Positions 36,896 through 47,344 are shown, numbered from the stretch's first letter. The stretch is 64,000 nt of DNA from Cornus controversa (GCA_026545225.1 CM048854.1:29487230-29551229), one strand, 5' to 3'. The notes: a model not told the origin generated them from the letters alone. A program made the numbers and translations.

Positions 36896-37127
36896 TTTCT
36901 ATCGCACTTCAAGTCAAATATACACATGTATATTGGGAATAATTTTTTTGGTTGTATAACACTAGGATTTTTTGAAATCATATTTCTGTACTCGCTCATC
37001 CACTTTTTGATGGATCCTTGTCTTCCTTGACAGTGACCCTGTTCAGCGCCCCTCTTTTGCTAGTATCATCGAGACACTGAAGAAGTTGCTAAGGTCTCCA
37101 ATGCCATCCCGGCCTTTATGCTCTTGA
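15716..37127 (+). CDS. CTR1/EDR1-type Raf-like MAPKKK, 15 coding exons
   Basis: Exons: 15716-16552, 17026-17324, 17392-17557, 28872-28987, 30294-30502, 31293-31718, 31823-31863, 32871-32939, 33882-33982, 34080-34164, 34243-34341, 34432-34500, 36032-36163, 36266-36360, 37034-37127. All junctions are GT/AG and in frame, giving 945 residues. The start is the first in-frame ATG and opens [18 protein letters not shown] Ser-rich N-terminus is followed by an EDR1-type domain (about residues 229-500; cues [21 protein letters not shown]) and a C-terminal kinase domain (about 675-935). Kinase cues are the Gly loop GAGSFGTV, Lys703 in VAVK, DFG at 819-821 and APE at 844-846. The catalytic loop reads HWDLKSPN (799-806), so the HRD arginine is Trp. 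The family negatively regulates ethylene (CTR1) or defence and senescence signalling (EDR1). The opening resembles a CTR1-like paralogue rather than CTR1 itself, but that is from memory. Intron 3 is 11.3 kb and full of transposons. Confidence 0.9.
16091..16267 (+). repeat. In-frame tandem duplication in kinase exon 1
   Basis: Two units, 16091-16177 (29 codons, residues 126-154) and 16178-16267 (30 codons, residues 155-184), encode parallel sequences. Each goes from GGP, through a Val/Ser stretch and G.D.GF.R, to SLQR.SS.SS. CTR1 has, from memory, one LQRQSSGSSFG motif in its N-terminal region, so this protein seems to carry two. Each unit holds an R-x-S-S type site that could be phosphorylated; that role is inference. 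Confidence 0.85.
17558..19050 (+). other. Intron 3 of the kinase gene, left part
   Basis: This AT-rich intronic DNA has no recognisable exon. The donor is AAG|GTGACC at 17557/17558. Open frames near 18409-18832 have no domain similarity that I can see. The matching acceptor (GATGCAG|AAG) lies 11.3 kb away at 28871/28872. Confidence 0.7.
19051..19868. mobile_element. hAT-like non-autonomous element (CGGACACG family), copy 1
   Basis: The left part starts CTAGGAAGCACGGACACG and is rich in repeated CGGACACG-type words. The right part carries the same words in inverted orientation (CCGTGTCC, CGTGTCGTG). The interior is T-rich and non-coding. The same family occurs at 47670-48157 with clean ends and an 8-bp target duplication. 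Here the right terminus is degenerate and abuts the end of the copia fossil directly, so a target duplication could not be read. Confidence 0.6.
19870..23513 (-). mobile_element. Ty1/copia fossil A, 3'-truncated
   Basis: Read on the - strand from 23513: 5' LTR (23233-23513), a primer-binding site complementary to initiator tRNA-Met (TGGTATCAAAGC at 23221-23232), a gag region (about 23090-22660) with a zinc knuckle near 22600, protease near 22400, GAG-pre-integrase (about 22330-22030), integrase (about 21930-21330) and reverse transcriptase (about 20690-19870). The copia YVDD box is visible near 20290. RNase H and the 3' LTR are missing. The element is broken in roughly ten places and cannot be functional. 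It lies antisense within intron 3 of the kinase gene. With only one LTR its age cannot be dated, but the decay suggests it is old. Confidence 0.9.
23233..23513 (-). repeat. 5' LTR of copia fossil A
   Basis: On the - strand it begins TGTTAGATCAACC and ends directly before the tRNA-Met primer-binding site. Two near-identical tandem blocks of about 80-130 bp, with GGGATACAAT and AGTGATATAAT words, lie inside it. The partner LTR is absent. Confidence 0.7.
23736..24120 (+). repeat. 5' LTR of copia fossil B
   Basis: It starts TGTTAATGTTGTGG and ends TTTTTCACAACA (TG...CA). A TATA-like CAATATATAAGG lies near 23861. It is followed directly by the primer-binding region. Confidence 0.9.
28126..28510 (+). 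repeat. 3' LTR of copia fossil B
   Basis: It starts TGTTATGTTGTGG after a purine-rich tract, ends TTTTTCACAACA, and is followed by the GGATT target duplication. It is collinear with the 5' LTR along its length, about 86% identical by eye. Confidence 0.9.
29090..29200 (+). mobile_element. tRNA-derived SINE-like fragment in intron 4
   Basis: GGGCTGTAGCTTAATGGTAT resembles a tRNA box A. About 50 bases later come CTAGGCCCTGTAGGTGCC and then GCAGGTGTGTGAGTTACTTG, an order I associate with a plant SINE family. There is no clear A-tail and no target duplication, and it does not fold as a tRNA. Confidence 0.35.
29879..29966. repeat. (CT)n microsatellite and C-rich tract in intron 4
   Basis: A pure (CT)n run at 29879-29904 is followed by a C-rich, CCACC-repeated stretch at 29939-29966. 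The C-rich strand has four or more C runs, so the opposite strand could form a G-quadruplex. The intronic position gives no evident role. Confidence 0.8.
32985..33840 (+). repeat. Diverged direct duplication within intron 8
   Basis: A segment from about 32985 (ATTGTGCTGTACATGAC, then GCGGTTTAACAAAGCC, ending with GATATACCAGTTTT) is repeated from about 33645 (ATTGTGCTACAGATGAC, then TAGTTTAACAAAGCTA, ending with GATATACCAATGTT). The copies are collinear but well diverged. Neither contains coding sequence. The duplication accounts for much of the length of intron 8 (32940-33881). Confidence 0.6.
34637..35695 (+). repeat. 150-bp intron-12 duplication, second copy split by a TRIM
   Basis: Copy 1 is 34637-34785. 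Copy 2 begins at 34786 and is interrupted after about 19 bases by the element at 34805-35562, then resumes to about 35695. Shared words include CACAAGCTAATTG, TTTCCAAGTACTTGAAGC, TTGAAAACCATATCCCCAAA and CACTCCCATTGCAGTA. Each copy ends in a pyrimidine-rich stretch with CATTGCAG, which looks like a 3' splice site although the real acceptor is at 36031. Confidence 0.8.
34805..35562. mobile_element. Back-to-back TRIM pair in intron 12
   Basis: A full LTR in - orientation (34805-35053, 249 bp, beginning TGTAGTAACCC on that strand) is followed by a short internal region (35054-35124) and a partial LTR (35125-35220). A second unit in + orientation then follows, with a primer-binding site TTGGTATCAGAGCC near 35246, internal region to 35313, and a full LTR at 35314-35562. 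The internal parts are only about 70 bp and have no coding capacity, which defines a TRIM. The flanks CCTTG (34800-34804) and TCTTG (35563-35567) fit a 5-bp target duplication with one difference. It is a rearranged fossil. No 5S-rRNA-like segment is present, so it is not the Cassandra family. Confidence 0.85.
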
Positions 37128-38290
37128 AGTTTTTGAAACACGCGGAGGTTGTTTTCTAATTTCTCATTCCGATAGAGCTTTGATCCCGTTCTAAGCAAGC
37201 ACTGGAGATATGATGCTTATCTAACTTATGTGAAAAGGTATCTAGTTGAAGCTTTAATTTTATATGCAGGTAAGTTGCATTGTTGTTTCATGTGGACTAT
37301 AATCAGTGAGAAATTATATGCTCTTCCTGTCTCACTGTTACAATAATGTAATGAATCACTTAAAATATTCACCATAAGAGAATTTGCTGTTATATACCAG
37401 TTTATTGATCATTTTCAATTTTCACATGTAAACAATTACATGGGGGTCAGGTGAAAATCGTGATTCGGTTGCTTATCCAATCACTTGTGAAGGAATAGGT
37501 TCTTGAAATCAACTAGTATTTCAACTATTATGGTATACACAAATACTTTTGTAATGTATGAAGAGAAGTATCCAAATAAATGCGAAATCATAGTGTGCCT
37601 AGTGCTGATTAATTGCTGCCACTATCATAAAAGTTTAGTGCCTATCAACAGACAAGTATAAGCCCATTTCAAAGTCGTAGTTTTCTTTCCCTTGTGCTTA
37701 TATTTGTAGTGTAGTTCCCTTACATGATCCCAATTGTGTCATGGAGTACTAACAATTTCCACCTTTCCAACATAGAGTTGAGAAGGAATCAACTTGTTCA
37801 TGAATAGATTGGCTTGGTTAGATAAGAATTCAGTCATATTTATTTGTCTAAGTAAACGAGTCGAGTTTGAACAATATTGTTGAGTGAATGAGCTGAATTA
37901 ACCCAGTTTGTTATGCTTGTAATTTTTTGAAACAAGCCTGTGTGGGGATGTTCTTTGGAGTTGGTTACATAAGCTCAAGTTTAAGTTTAAACTCGCAAAC
38001 AGGCTCAATTTGGAACAAGAAATTAACTAGATGCGCTGAGGCCAAGCTTAGCAAGTAATGTACATGTCGAATTTGACGATATGTTCATATCCGAGTTTGA
38101 TTGATCGAGCATGAGTTCTAATAGCAACAGCTTGAATTTGATTGATCGAGTTCGAAATCTGTTCTAATTTTCTCTCTTTCAGGTGATGAAGAAACACGAG
38201 CTGTTGGAATTGTGGTTATGGAGTTGTTTTTAACTCGTTGTCTGCAAAATACCTTCACAGTCCTTCTAGGTCCCCAATAATGGGCAAAGT
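37128..38290 (+). other. 3' untranslated region of the kinase gene, possible intron
   Basis: After the TGA at 37125-37127 the sequence holds a strong donor, TGCAG|GTAAGT, at 37269/37270, and a pyrimidine-rich acceptor, TCTCTCTTTCAG|GTGATG, at 38182/38183. That would give a 3'-UTR intron of 913 bp. AATAAA-like words occur near 37575. Splicing here is inference. An alternative is simple polyadenylation within the first few hundred bases. Confidence 0.4.
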
Positions 38291-38529
38291 TCAACTAAAG
38301 TTTTAACTTATTGCTCTAGATAGACAGGACAATTATAGAGTCATTTTAAGTATTATATGGATGAAAATTGATTTTCAAATTGAGTCGTCATAAGCTCACT
38401 CTCTTACAAAAGGAGATAGGTCTTGCCTTTGTGATAGGCCTTACTACCTACTTGTGATATTCGACTTATACCGAACTTCACATGTATAACATGGTTAGGG
38501 ATTAGTTTTACTCAATGTACCACTTTCGA

Positions 38530-38665
38530 GTTCTGACTTGATTCTAATAGGGTTAACAAAATGGTTCCAACTTGATTCTAACACGGTTAACAAAATGGTT
38601 TTAATGTCTCCAATATGGTTCCAATTTGATTCTAATACGGTTAACAAAATGGTTTTAATGTCTCT
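38530..38665. repeat. Minisatellite of about 60-bp units
   Basis: Three imperfect units contain TTGATTCTAATACGGTTAAC followed by AAAATGGTT. A single related unit lies at 46850-46883, just beside the hAT MITE at 46884. The open frame through the array on the - strand is a by-product of the repeat. Confidence 0.75.
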
Positions 38666-38895
38666 AAAAAATTTCCTTTCCAAGCATCTCACGGCAACGT
38701 CTCATTAGTTTTTTTCGGATTAAGTTGTGCATGAAACTATACATAGTGGTAGTTGCATGACACCTTTTTACCCGCTAGATGTTGCCTTGAAAATGCTTGG
38801 AGAGGAAAATCATATAAGAGGATCCATTTTCTTTAATGTAGCACAACATTATACCTCCTTTAGCTTAGCCAAGTCAAGCGGTAACTCTTTGTACT

Positions 38896-40642
38896 TGTTA
38901 GAAATAAAGAAAGATTTTATTAATTTGAATTAAATTGTCTTGTGAACAATTCATAAATGTCTATTTATAAGCACATAATCTTAGAGACTAAGTAAACTTT
39001 AGGAGACAAGAAATTCTATTCATAGATGGTTTAGGAGAATGTGTAAGAAATTTATGTGATTTAGGAAAAGATATATAATCTAACAGCATATATAATATGA
39101 AATATATAATCTAACAACCCACGCAAACTTAAGGTGAGTTATATGAAACTAATTTATGTTTAGAGACGAAATCTTGAATGTGGTTTCTGAAAGCAATCTG
39201 GTGATGTTATCGGTCGTGGCTACGAACAAATACAAAGAAGTTGCAAAAGAGTGGCTCGATAAACAAAAATAGTTCATTGGAGTGAGAGGAAGACTGAAAG
39301 CGGCTCGTTGGAGCAAAAACTGATTTGAAAATCAGACAATGCGCGGATTAAAAGTGGCTCAACTAATAGAGCAAATAACTGTTGAAATATGTCAATAGCA
39401 CTGAAAAGTGGCTCTTCGAAATCAGTGACTTTGACACATAGATGCTAGTGGGAGTTGGTGAATTGAACTTGAGCTGGGTTGCCTGGTAGAATGGAGAACT
39501 CCGGGGAGACCCAGATGATGGTTGTCATATTTTTTCTTCTTTTATTATGTGCATAAAATACACACACACACACACACACAGATATATATATATATATATA
39601 TATAAGGTGGAAACTATTTTGACAATTGTCCGTCGAGGATAAAGTTGATGGTGCTATCCCTGGCGGTAACACAACGGAATGTGAAAACTACCAGAGATTC
39701 GTAGGCTTTGATACCATGTTAGAAATATAGAAAAAATATTGTATAGATTGAATTGAATTATTATTAACACTACATAAAAGACCTATTTATAGACACATAA
39801 TCTTAGAAACTAAGTAAACTTAGGAGGCAAGAAACTTAGATGGTTTAGGAAAATAGTATAAGAAATCCTAGATGGTTTAAGAAAATTGTATAAAAAATCC
39901 TAGATGGTTTATGAATGGTATAATAGTATATATATAATCTAACAACCCCCCCCCCCCTCAATTTCAAGATGAATTATATGAAACCATCTTGAATTTAAAG
40001 ACAAAATCTTGAATGCGTCTCGTGAAAGCAATCTAGTGATGTTATCAATCGTGGTTGCAAACATATACAAAGAAGTTGCAAAAGAGCGGCTCGGTAGGCA
40101 AAAACAGCTTGTTGGAGCGACAATAAGATCGAAAGCAGCTCGTTAGAACGAAAACTGATTTAAAAATCAGAAAAAGAGCTCGTTGAAATTAGCAACTTTT
40201 ACGCATGGATGTTATGGATCGGCCCAACCCACGACAACAATCATCGATTCAGTCCAGAACAAATAACAAGAGAGCAATCGATTCACGATCGATGACCAAT
40301 GAAGAACTTGTCAAAGAAAAGTGCCATGGCATCATGTGCCAAAAAAAAGGCCAAAAAATCTTCAGAGAATAAAACTCCTGAAGAACAAATCGACGGACAA
40401 TAACAGTCGCATCGCAAGAAGACAGAGTTCCTTCGTGGCTCACCATAGACTGGTGATGATGCGTGTGGTGTTGGAGATGTCAGGTGAAACTAGCCAGAGA
40501 ACAGATATGTTAAGGTGGAAGATATGTCGGGGATAAAACTGATAGTGCCCTCCTCGCTGATGAGGGCAATAAAACCAAAGACTAGTAGGCTCTGATACCA
40601 TGCTAGAAATAAAGAAAAATTGTATTGATTTGAATTGAATTG
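38896..40642 (-). mobile_element. Tandem TRIM array: three LTRs, two internal regions
   Basis: LTR 38896-39116, internal region 39117-39716, LTR 39717-39944, internal region 39945-40600, and a partial LTR 40601-40642. On the - strand each full LTR begins TGTTAGATTATAT and ends TTTCTAACA. Each internal region begins with a tRNA-Met primer-binding site (TGGTATCAAAGCC or TGGTATCAGAGCC) and ends with a purine tract, including a long G run at 39945-39957. The internals have no coding domains. Sharing of the middle LTR suggests recombination between LTRs. It is a broken fossil, cut on the right by a Ty3/gypsy fragment. Confidence 0.85.
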
Positions 40643-42490
40643 TGATGCAGAGCAAGTAGAAGAGGAATTTCTTCAAACAGTTGAACATCGTAAGAAGTCT
40701 AAGCTGAGTGTGCATTAATCGCTTTATTGGTTTTAAGTCATTATTTAAGTCTTAAATCTATTTTAATTTTCTGTTTAATGTTACCTAAGCTTTAGTTGGA
40801 TATTTTCGTCATTTTGCTTTTATTTAATAAGTCATGTGCTTATTAAATGAGTCATGTGACCATTTAATGGTTGTTGTCATTTTAGGACCTTTTATTCTGC
40901 TAGATAGAATATTAGCTCTTAGATTATATTTATATGAAGGGCTATGATTGAATATTTGCTAGGGCATCCCTTATGGCTTATAAAAGGGTTCCTTCCAAGT
41001 TGTATTCACTAATTTTTTTATTATCAATATATTTAGCCTGCTATCGTACCTCTCCCTCTCCCTTTCTTTTGGGGTGTTTAAGTTATTCCCTAGCTTGATC
41101 TAGCTCTCTATTTTCCATTCTTCAGATTATTTTCTCTTCATAAGTTGATTCCATTAGTTGGTATCAGAGCAAGTTCTGGTCTAGTGGTTTTGTGTTAGGT
41201 TTTTAGATCTTTCTCTTAGGTTTTGAAAAATGCCACCAATGAGAAGAAATCCACCTCGCAGACCAGCCGTTAGGCCTGATTAGAACGTAACAGTTGATCA
41301 ACAACAAATACTTGCTATGGTAGAAGACCTAAGAAGACAGATTGAAGCTTTAGCCCAGCGCGTTGCGCAAACCCCATCCCCTTCTCAAGATGGCGTTGAA
41401 TCTGAGGAGGATGATTTGGAAGAGGTTTTTGCTAATCCTTTTCATAGAAACGCAGCACCCAGACCCGCACCTATTTCATTTTATGAAAGGCGTTGGAATG
41501 GTGGTTTCAAGGTGGAAATTTTTGAATTTGCAGGAGATTTTAATGGAGAAAGCTTCATTGATTGGTTATCTGTTGTAGAAAGCATCTTTGACCTAGAGGA
41601 TGTACTCGAAGACAAAAAGGTGAAATTAGTCGCAGTGAACTTAAGGGGAAAAGTATCAGCTTGGTAGGATCAGTTCGTCATGACATAATAAAGACAAGGA
41701 AAGCCCAAGATTGTTAATTGGGAAAAGATGCGAAAGAAGCTAAGAGAGACTTTTATTCCTTACAACTATACCCAATCAATGTTTCAAAGGCTGGAAAATT
41801 ATCAATAAGGAAGCAGGAGTGTTGACAAATATACTAATGAATACTTTGAACTTGTTCTCAGGAATGAGTTAAATGAAAATGAGGAACAAAAGGTTACATA
41901 GTATATAGGGGGATTACGTGTTAACTTGCAAGATATGTTGAACCAGCAAGATACTTGGACTATTTCTCAAGCTTATCAGCGTGCCAAAGCCGCAGAAATT
42001 CAGCAAACTAGAGGGATGCATAGAGCACCAAATAATAAGGTTAATTCTAATCGGGTTACTAATTCTAAGGGGCAATCTTATGGGACGAATAATAGCAATC
42101 GACCAACAACAACAGTGCCTCAAAGTGGTAGCAATACAACCCCTCAATCAAGGCCAGGTGGTGAAGCATTTGTTGTTAAACTGCAACCTAGCGGGGTAGG
42201 AGTTAAATGCTTCAAATACGGAGCATTAGGACACAAGTCGGCTGAATGTCAAAAAATAAATAGCTGTGAAGGAAAACAACTTCTCATTGAAGAATGTGGA
42301 GAAGAAGATCAGTCATAATAAGAAGATGAACCTATTTATAATGATGATGACGAGGATGCTGTTGTTAGAGGAGATACGAGATTTTCTCTTATGATGCGAA
42401 AGGCCTTCATAGCACCACGAAAGGCCTCCAAAGATCCTGAGGATTGGTGCGACATAATTGATGTGGCAACACATGTTTTCCTTTTTTAGT
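40641..42490 (+). mobile_element. Ty3/gypsy fossil D, 5' part only
   Basis: A probable 5' LTR (40641 to about 41155) has a TATA-like GGCTTATAAAAGGG near 40976. A tRNA-Met primer-binding site TTGGTATCAGAGC (41158-41170) and a gag region of gypsy type (about 41230-42330) follow. Cues are the retrotransposon-gag core (FKVEIFEFAGDFNGESFIDW) at 41505-41565 and a zinc-knuckle-like stretch near 42210. A short acidic protease-side segment runs to about 42490. The rest of pol and the 3' LTR are absent. Besides truncation it has a few coding breaks. It joins the TRIM array inside an LTR of that array. Confidence 0.85.
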
Positions 42491-44535
42491 GTTCTTTTTA
42501 CTATCAAAATATAATTTAACCACTCACAAGAGAATGAATCTTTGGAGATAGGGCTCTATATAGAGGGTATTGATCCCACGGAGACTACGTGGGTGAATTG
42601 TTTAAAATGAGAGAGTAATTTCATTTTAACTCAAAACAGGCTTTTTGTTTAGAATTATAGCTATTGTGAAAACTGAAAATACGATAAATTAATGAGTTGA
42701 AACTAGAGAGAGAGAACTAGGGTTTGGCTTCCACCTCTAGCCACATAACCTTGTCCAAATATAGTGCAAATGGGAATTGTGAAATTGCATGCAACAATGA
42801 TTCATTTGGCTTGTGGCCTACAATGACATCTTCAAGAAAATATGTGAATCTTAGCTAAGCATAATCTATCTTTAACAAGCATAGTTTCTCTACCTATCTA
42901 ATTACCTTAATTACTTAACTTACCTAAGTGTATCAAAACTATCTTGTCTTGGCATGAACTATAAAAACTAGCATAATTACATTCAATTGAAAACCATTAC
43001 AAAGCCATCATTTACACTTCTTGTGAAAGTTATAAATGTTGAGCATTCAATTGAAACACGTCAAACACTAAGACAAGAAAGAGAATATGAATCAAATGGA
43101 AATATAAAGAGGGTTACACTTGTGTTCAACAAGGCACTAGGCAATGTAATCTACATATAAAACACAATCCCCAAAATTACTATAAAATAGACAAGTTACA
43201 TGACTAGGGCTTCATCCACACCTTAGAGAGGAGGTTTAGTTGATCATATTGGAGTAGAGATCTTCCATTTCCAAAAGTAAGCTTAGCTCCCTTCTTCTCT
43301 TCTTTGCTATTTTAGAGCTCCAAAAACTCAACTCTTTTTCTCTCATTTTCCAAGTGGCTATATAGCCAAGAGAGACTCTTCCATGGGCCCCACCATGCAT
43401 ACATATATGTCAAACAAACCCAAAAATTATATATTCCCATCATATATATTTCGAACGGTTTTAGGGCATTAGATATAAAAAATATTCTTAAAGGTTTAAT
43501 GACCCGAGTCTACTAGGCTGCGAAATCAAACTAGCTGTCAAATTCATTTTTGCTCAACCTTACATACCTTTAAACTCGAACTCTTAATGCTTACTAAGGC
43601 AAGAAGCCCGGTCACATAGTAAGAAGACTTATTGCATTGCAAAAGTAAAACACTCATCTTTTCTTCTTTTTTTACTATGCCGAAGGAACTTGATCTCAAA
43701 GTCTTCTAATAGAAAAAAAATATTTTTCAAACAATTTTCATGACATTACGTACCCTATAATTTAGATGTGAATGTGCATTTGTGTATTTCGAGGATCATT
43801 TAGAATCACGTTATACCATATTTAAAATTAACAACAATTTGGACCGTTTGAAATGTAAATGTTGATTCTTTTTGAAAAAAAATTGATGCAGAGATTTACG
43901 ATACTTGAATGCATATACTTGTGGCTTTGAAAATGAATTTGCACAATTTAAACACGTGGCATCCTTGGTATAATGAAAAGTTTGAAAATTTTGTAAAACT
44001 ATTTTATATATAAAAAAAAATTATTCAAAAACTATAGGTACTATTTAGCTCCCTATTCTCTGAACTGGTGGGTCCCAATTTTTCAAAATGCATGTGTGAT
44101 AAGATATTGATTAGCCAAACACGCTAACGTATAGAGCGCAAAGGGGTTGTCTTTCTTTATTAAAGTCATACTATGTTGAAGCAATCTCAACAGTACTGAG
44201 AATTGAAACCAGATTTTAATAAATGAAAATAATCAACTTTATCGATCAAAACATAAATTGTGGAATTGGTACTGCATACATAGTTAGAGAATCGGTGGTC
44301 ATACCGGATCGTTATGAAAGTTTTTTTTTTTAACTATACAGATGTGTTTCCTTACCCCCAAACGTAAAGCTCACAGTGTCCTCAATGTCTTAGTTTGAAA
44401 AGGAAAGAGATAGAACAATGGTACCGAGGTCTGCGGATAGAGAAGCACACGAAGAACACCCATGGAAAAGAGAGGTTGATGCACGAATCATTCGTCACCC
44501 ATCCAAGGTATGATAGCTAAATATATATATAATTT
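42491..44535. other. Gene-free DNA, likely transposon debris
   Basis: The stretch near 42560-42610 (GGGTATTGATCCCACGGAG) and the following about 900 bases resemble a non-coding repeat I associate with plant retroelement relics, but no ends, LTRs or domains are visible. Nothing else is recognised. It is AT-rich with short poly-A and poly-T runs. Confidence 0.4.
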
Positions 44536-45360
44536 TAGGGAGGCGATATTCGCACTCCCTTTTTCTACATTTGTACTCCTATCTTAAACGAAATGACACT
44601 CCTAACCCACACTTTATGTGGATGATTATTTTTTAAAAAAATTACACAACTACCCTTTCAATATCACTCTCTTTGTCTCTAATATTTAATGTCTTTGGTC
44701 TCTTTTGAGAGGATAAAAAAAAAAACATAAAAAAATTTCTCTTCTGAGAGGACCCAAAAAACAGAACATTATCCATATTGAATAAATTGTCTATTTTGAC
44801 CGGACCAAAAAAAAAGTTATTTCTGTTGAATATTTATCTCTTTTGACAGGAATTAGGGGGAAAAAAAAAGACCTAACTTTTTTATTTTTTTAATAAATTA
44901 TCTCTTTTGACAAGACAAAAAAATGTATCTCTATTGAATAAATTATTTCCTTTGACAGAACCCCAAAGATATATATATATAGTACAGAAAGAAATGACCC
45001 AAAAATAATTATCCGAATAAATTATCTCTTTTGACAAGACCGAGAAAAAAATTATTTCTCTTGAAAAAAAAAACCTAGAAAGAAGTTATTTTTCTTTTGA
45101 TAATGAAAAAAAAAGGGAAGCAACTGATGTTAAAAAAAAGTTTAAATTCATGGTATATAGCTATGGTATTATAAATTAAAGAGTTAAAAAAGTTAAAGTT
45201 TATAAAATAAAGAGTTAAAAAAGTATAAAGGATAGTTATGATATTATAAAATAATAAATGATCAATTAAATAGTTTAATGACTTTTTGTCATTTCATTTA
45301 AAAGAAAATGGCAAGTGGAGTGCAATCATTGAAAAAGGGAGTGCGAATATCACCTCCCTA
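44536..45360. mobile_element. Non-autonomous DNA transposon with 30-bp inverted ends
   Basis: The left end TAGGGAGGCGATATTCGCAC (continuing TCCCTTTTTC) matches the complement of the right end TAGGGAGGTGATATTCGCAC (continuing TCCCTTTTTC) with one difference. The interior carries repeated motifs like ATTATCTCTTTTGACA.GA and is non-coding. It sits in (AT)n sequence, so the target duplication is ambiguous and the superfamily unresolved. Confidence 0.75.
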
Positions 45361-45676
45361 ATTATATATATATAATGTAAGGTTTAGTTGATGATGACTA
45401 ACATGTTAGTTAGTTAATGCACCCACTTGTAAGCCTTGGTGCGTGAGGGACATAGATAATTTTACATCAAATTTCTTATCATTTTGTATAGGTTATTCTT
45501 ATGATAAGGTTGGCTACTGTATGACATGATTGATTAAAATAAAGGATTTTTCTCTATAAATCACCGTGTCAAGTTTTTGTGAAGTATGTGTGCCATATTT
45601 TAAGCATTTTAGATATTTTATTTTATTTTAATTTAATTATTTTTATATTTATCACATTTCGGATTCTTGAAAATTC
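45361..45676. other. Gene-free spacer
   Basis: No feature is recognised. This is AT-rich spacer between two DNA-transposon relics. Confidence 0.5.
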
Positions 45677-45697
45677 AAGGTGTGACAATATTGGAAG

Positions 45698-45752
<55 letters not shown>

Positions 45753-46151
45753 CGTCACAACAAATAATGTGAAAATATATGTTTACATATTTTTAATATT
45801 CTAAAACAAATTTACAATATTAAACTATTTTTTTAATTTTTAAATAAATTAATAAATATTAACGGGTTATGCAGGATAAACGGGGCGTGTTGATCCGACC
45901 CGACCCGTTAAATTAAACGGATAAAATGTATCTAAATGGGTCATATTCGTGTTAACCCGATACGAATATTTAATCGTGTCAACCGTGTCAGTTTTGGGTT
46001 AGCAGGTCAAACCCGAAAACGACACGATTTCTTATCGGGTCTATCGTGTAGACACGATAAGGACGAATATGACAAGTCCAAACTCATACTATCTTATTGT
46101 GTATTGTATTCGTATCGTGTTAGCATGTCATGTCAAAAATTGTCACCCTTA
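45677..46151. mobile_element. hAT-like non-autonomous relic (GGGTCGTGT type)
   Basis: Ends AAGGTGTGACAATATT and, on the complement, TAAGGGTGACAATTTTT form a short inverted repeat. The interior has the CCGACCCGTTAA, CGTGTCAACC and ACACGA words common in plant non-autonomous hAT relics, plus an (AT)n run at 45708-45747. It is non-coding. Confidence 0.5.
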
Positions 46152-46580
46152 AGTGAGACGCTAGTTGAGCTTGATAGGAGAGTGAATTCATTGTGCGGTG
46201 GGATACCCTTCAAGTTAATATTCCTCTACCAATGTGACTGTACACACCGTTGGAAAAGACTTGCCAGACCCCTCGAAGCCCCCCCTACTCCAATAAGGCT
46301 GTTCAGGCTACTACCTATGGCTCAAGATTTGGCCGTGCTGCTTTCTGCTGTGTTCTTTCCTACCTAACTCTTTCTTTACCTTGGCCAGGAACCAGAATAT
46401 TTGACTCCAAATCTCTCGCCCAGAGATTAAATAGAAAAAAGCGAAAAAACAAATGGAAATCCTCTAAAAGTTCCTTTGCATCCTGATTTTCTTCATCGCC
46501 CTTCTTCCTGTTGCTGAGATGCACCCCTGTCAACGGTCTTCTTTCTCTCCATTCCAAGCCTTTGTCTGTGGGTCGGGACT
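46152..46580. other. GC-richer block of possible organellar origin
   Basis: This block is clearly richer in G+C than its neighbours and lacks their repeat words. It has phrases such as GAAGCCCCCCCTACTCCAAT and CTTTACCTTGGCCAGGAACC that look to me like plant mitochondrial spacer or intron sequence. It has no complete gene; the open frame at 46250-46486 shows no recognisable domain. A captured gene fragment is the other option. The assignment is a suspicion, not an identification. Confidence 0.3.
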
Positions 46581-46826
46581 AAGGACCTTGATACGAATAT
46601 CACCAGTTTATTAAATAGACAATATGACGTAACTCATGTAATCTTTTCAATAAAAGAGTCATGTAAATTGGTTTAATGATCCGTTTAACATGTTTAACTT
46701 AAAGGAGTCATGTAACTCATTTATTAAAATATAAAATATAAATATAATGAAAAAAATAATATCATAATAACTAAATTCATAAAAATAATATCGTATTACC
46801 GAATCGTATCAAATTTTGCTGCCCCT
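46581..46826. mobile_element. Right part of a hAT-like relic
   Basis: It ends CAAATTTTGCTGCCCCTA, whose complement TAGGGGCAGCAAAATTTG is a typical end of plant hAT-like relics. The interior has repeated GAGTCATGTAA words. The left end is missing at the junction with the GC-richer block. Confidence 0.4.
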
Positions 46827-46883
46827 AGATGTACCACCTTCCATTCAAGTTGATTCTAATACAGTTAACAAAATGGTTTTAAT

Positions 46884-47079
46884 TAGGGGTGTTCAAAAAA
46901 TCCGCCAATCTACCAATTCGAATCGAATTGATCAAATCCGTACGAATTGATTCCTTTTTGGATTTACAAAGTATAAATCTATTGGTAATGGTTCAGTTAA
47001 CGGATTGGTGCCTGAAAAATCCAACCCGAACTGTTAAACTGAATCAATCCAAACCTTGTGTTTTATAATATTTACAAAT

Positions 47080-47126
<47 letters not shown>

Positions 47127-47344
47127 TATTTTGAATATATATTATTTACAAATATAATATACACTTTTTTTTCTTTCTTTTAATAAAACTTTTAACCATA
47201 CACTTCACTTCTTCACACTTCAAGTTTCAACCCTAGAGCGTCACAAGTCACAACCACAATATCCAGATTACTTTAATCCGTCGACTATGGGTCAAATTAG
47301 TTCTAGTGCCTAATCCGATCTGAACCAAACCGTGATCAACCCTA
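46884..47344. mobile_element. hAT-like MITE with 8-bp target duplication
   Basis: The left end is TAGGGGTGTTCAAAAAATCC, and the complement of the right end is TAGGGTTGATCACGGTTTGG. The flanks GTTTTAAT (46876-46883) and ATTTTAAT (47345-47352) fit an 8-bp target duplication with one difference, as for hAT elements. It is a 461-bp non-coding element with an (AT)n tract at 47089-47124. Confidence 0.75.
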
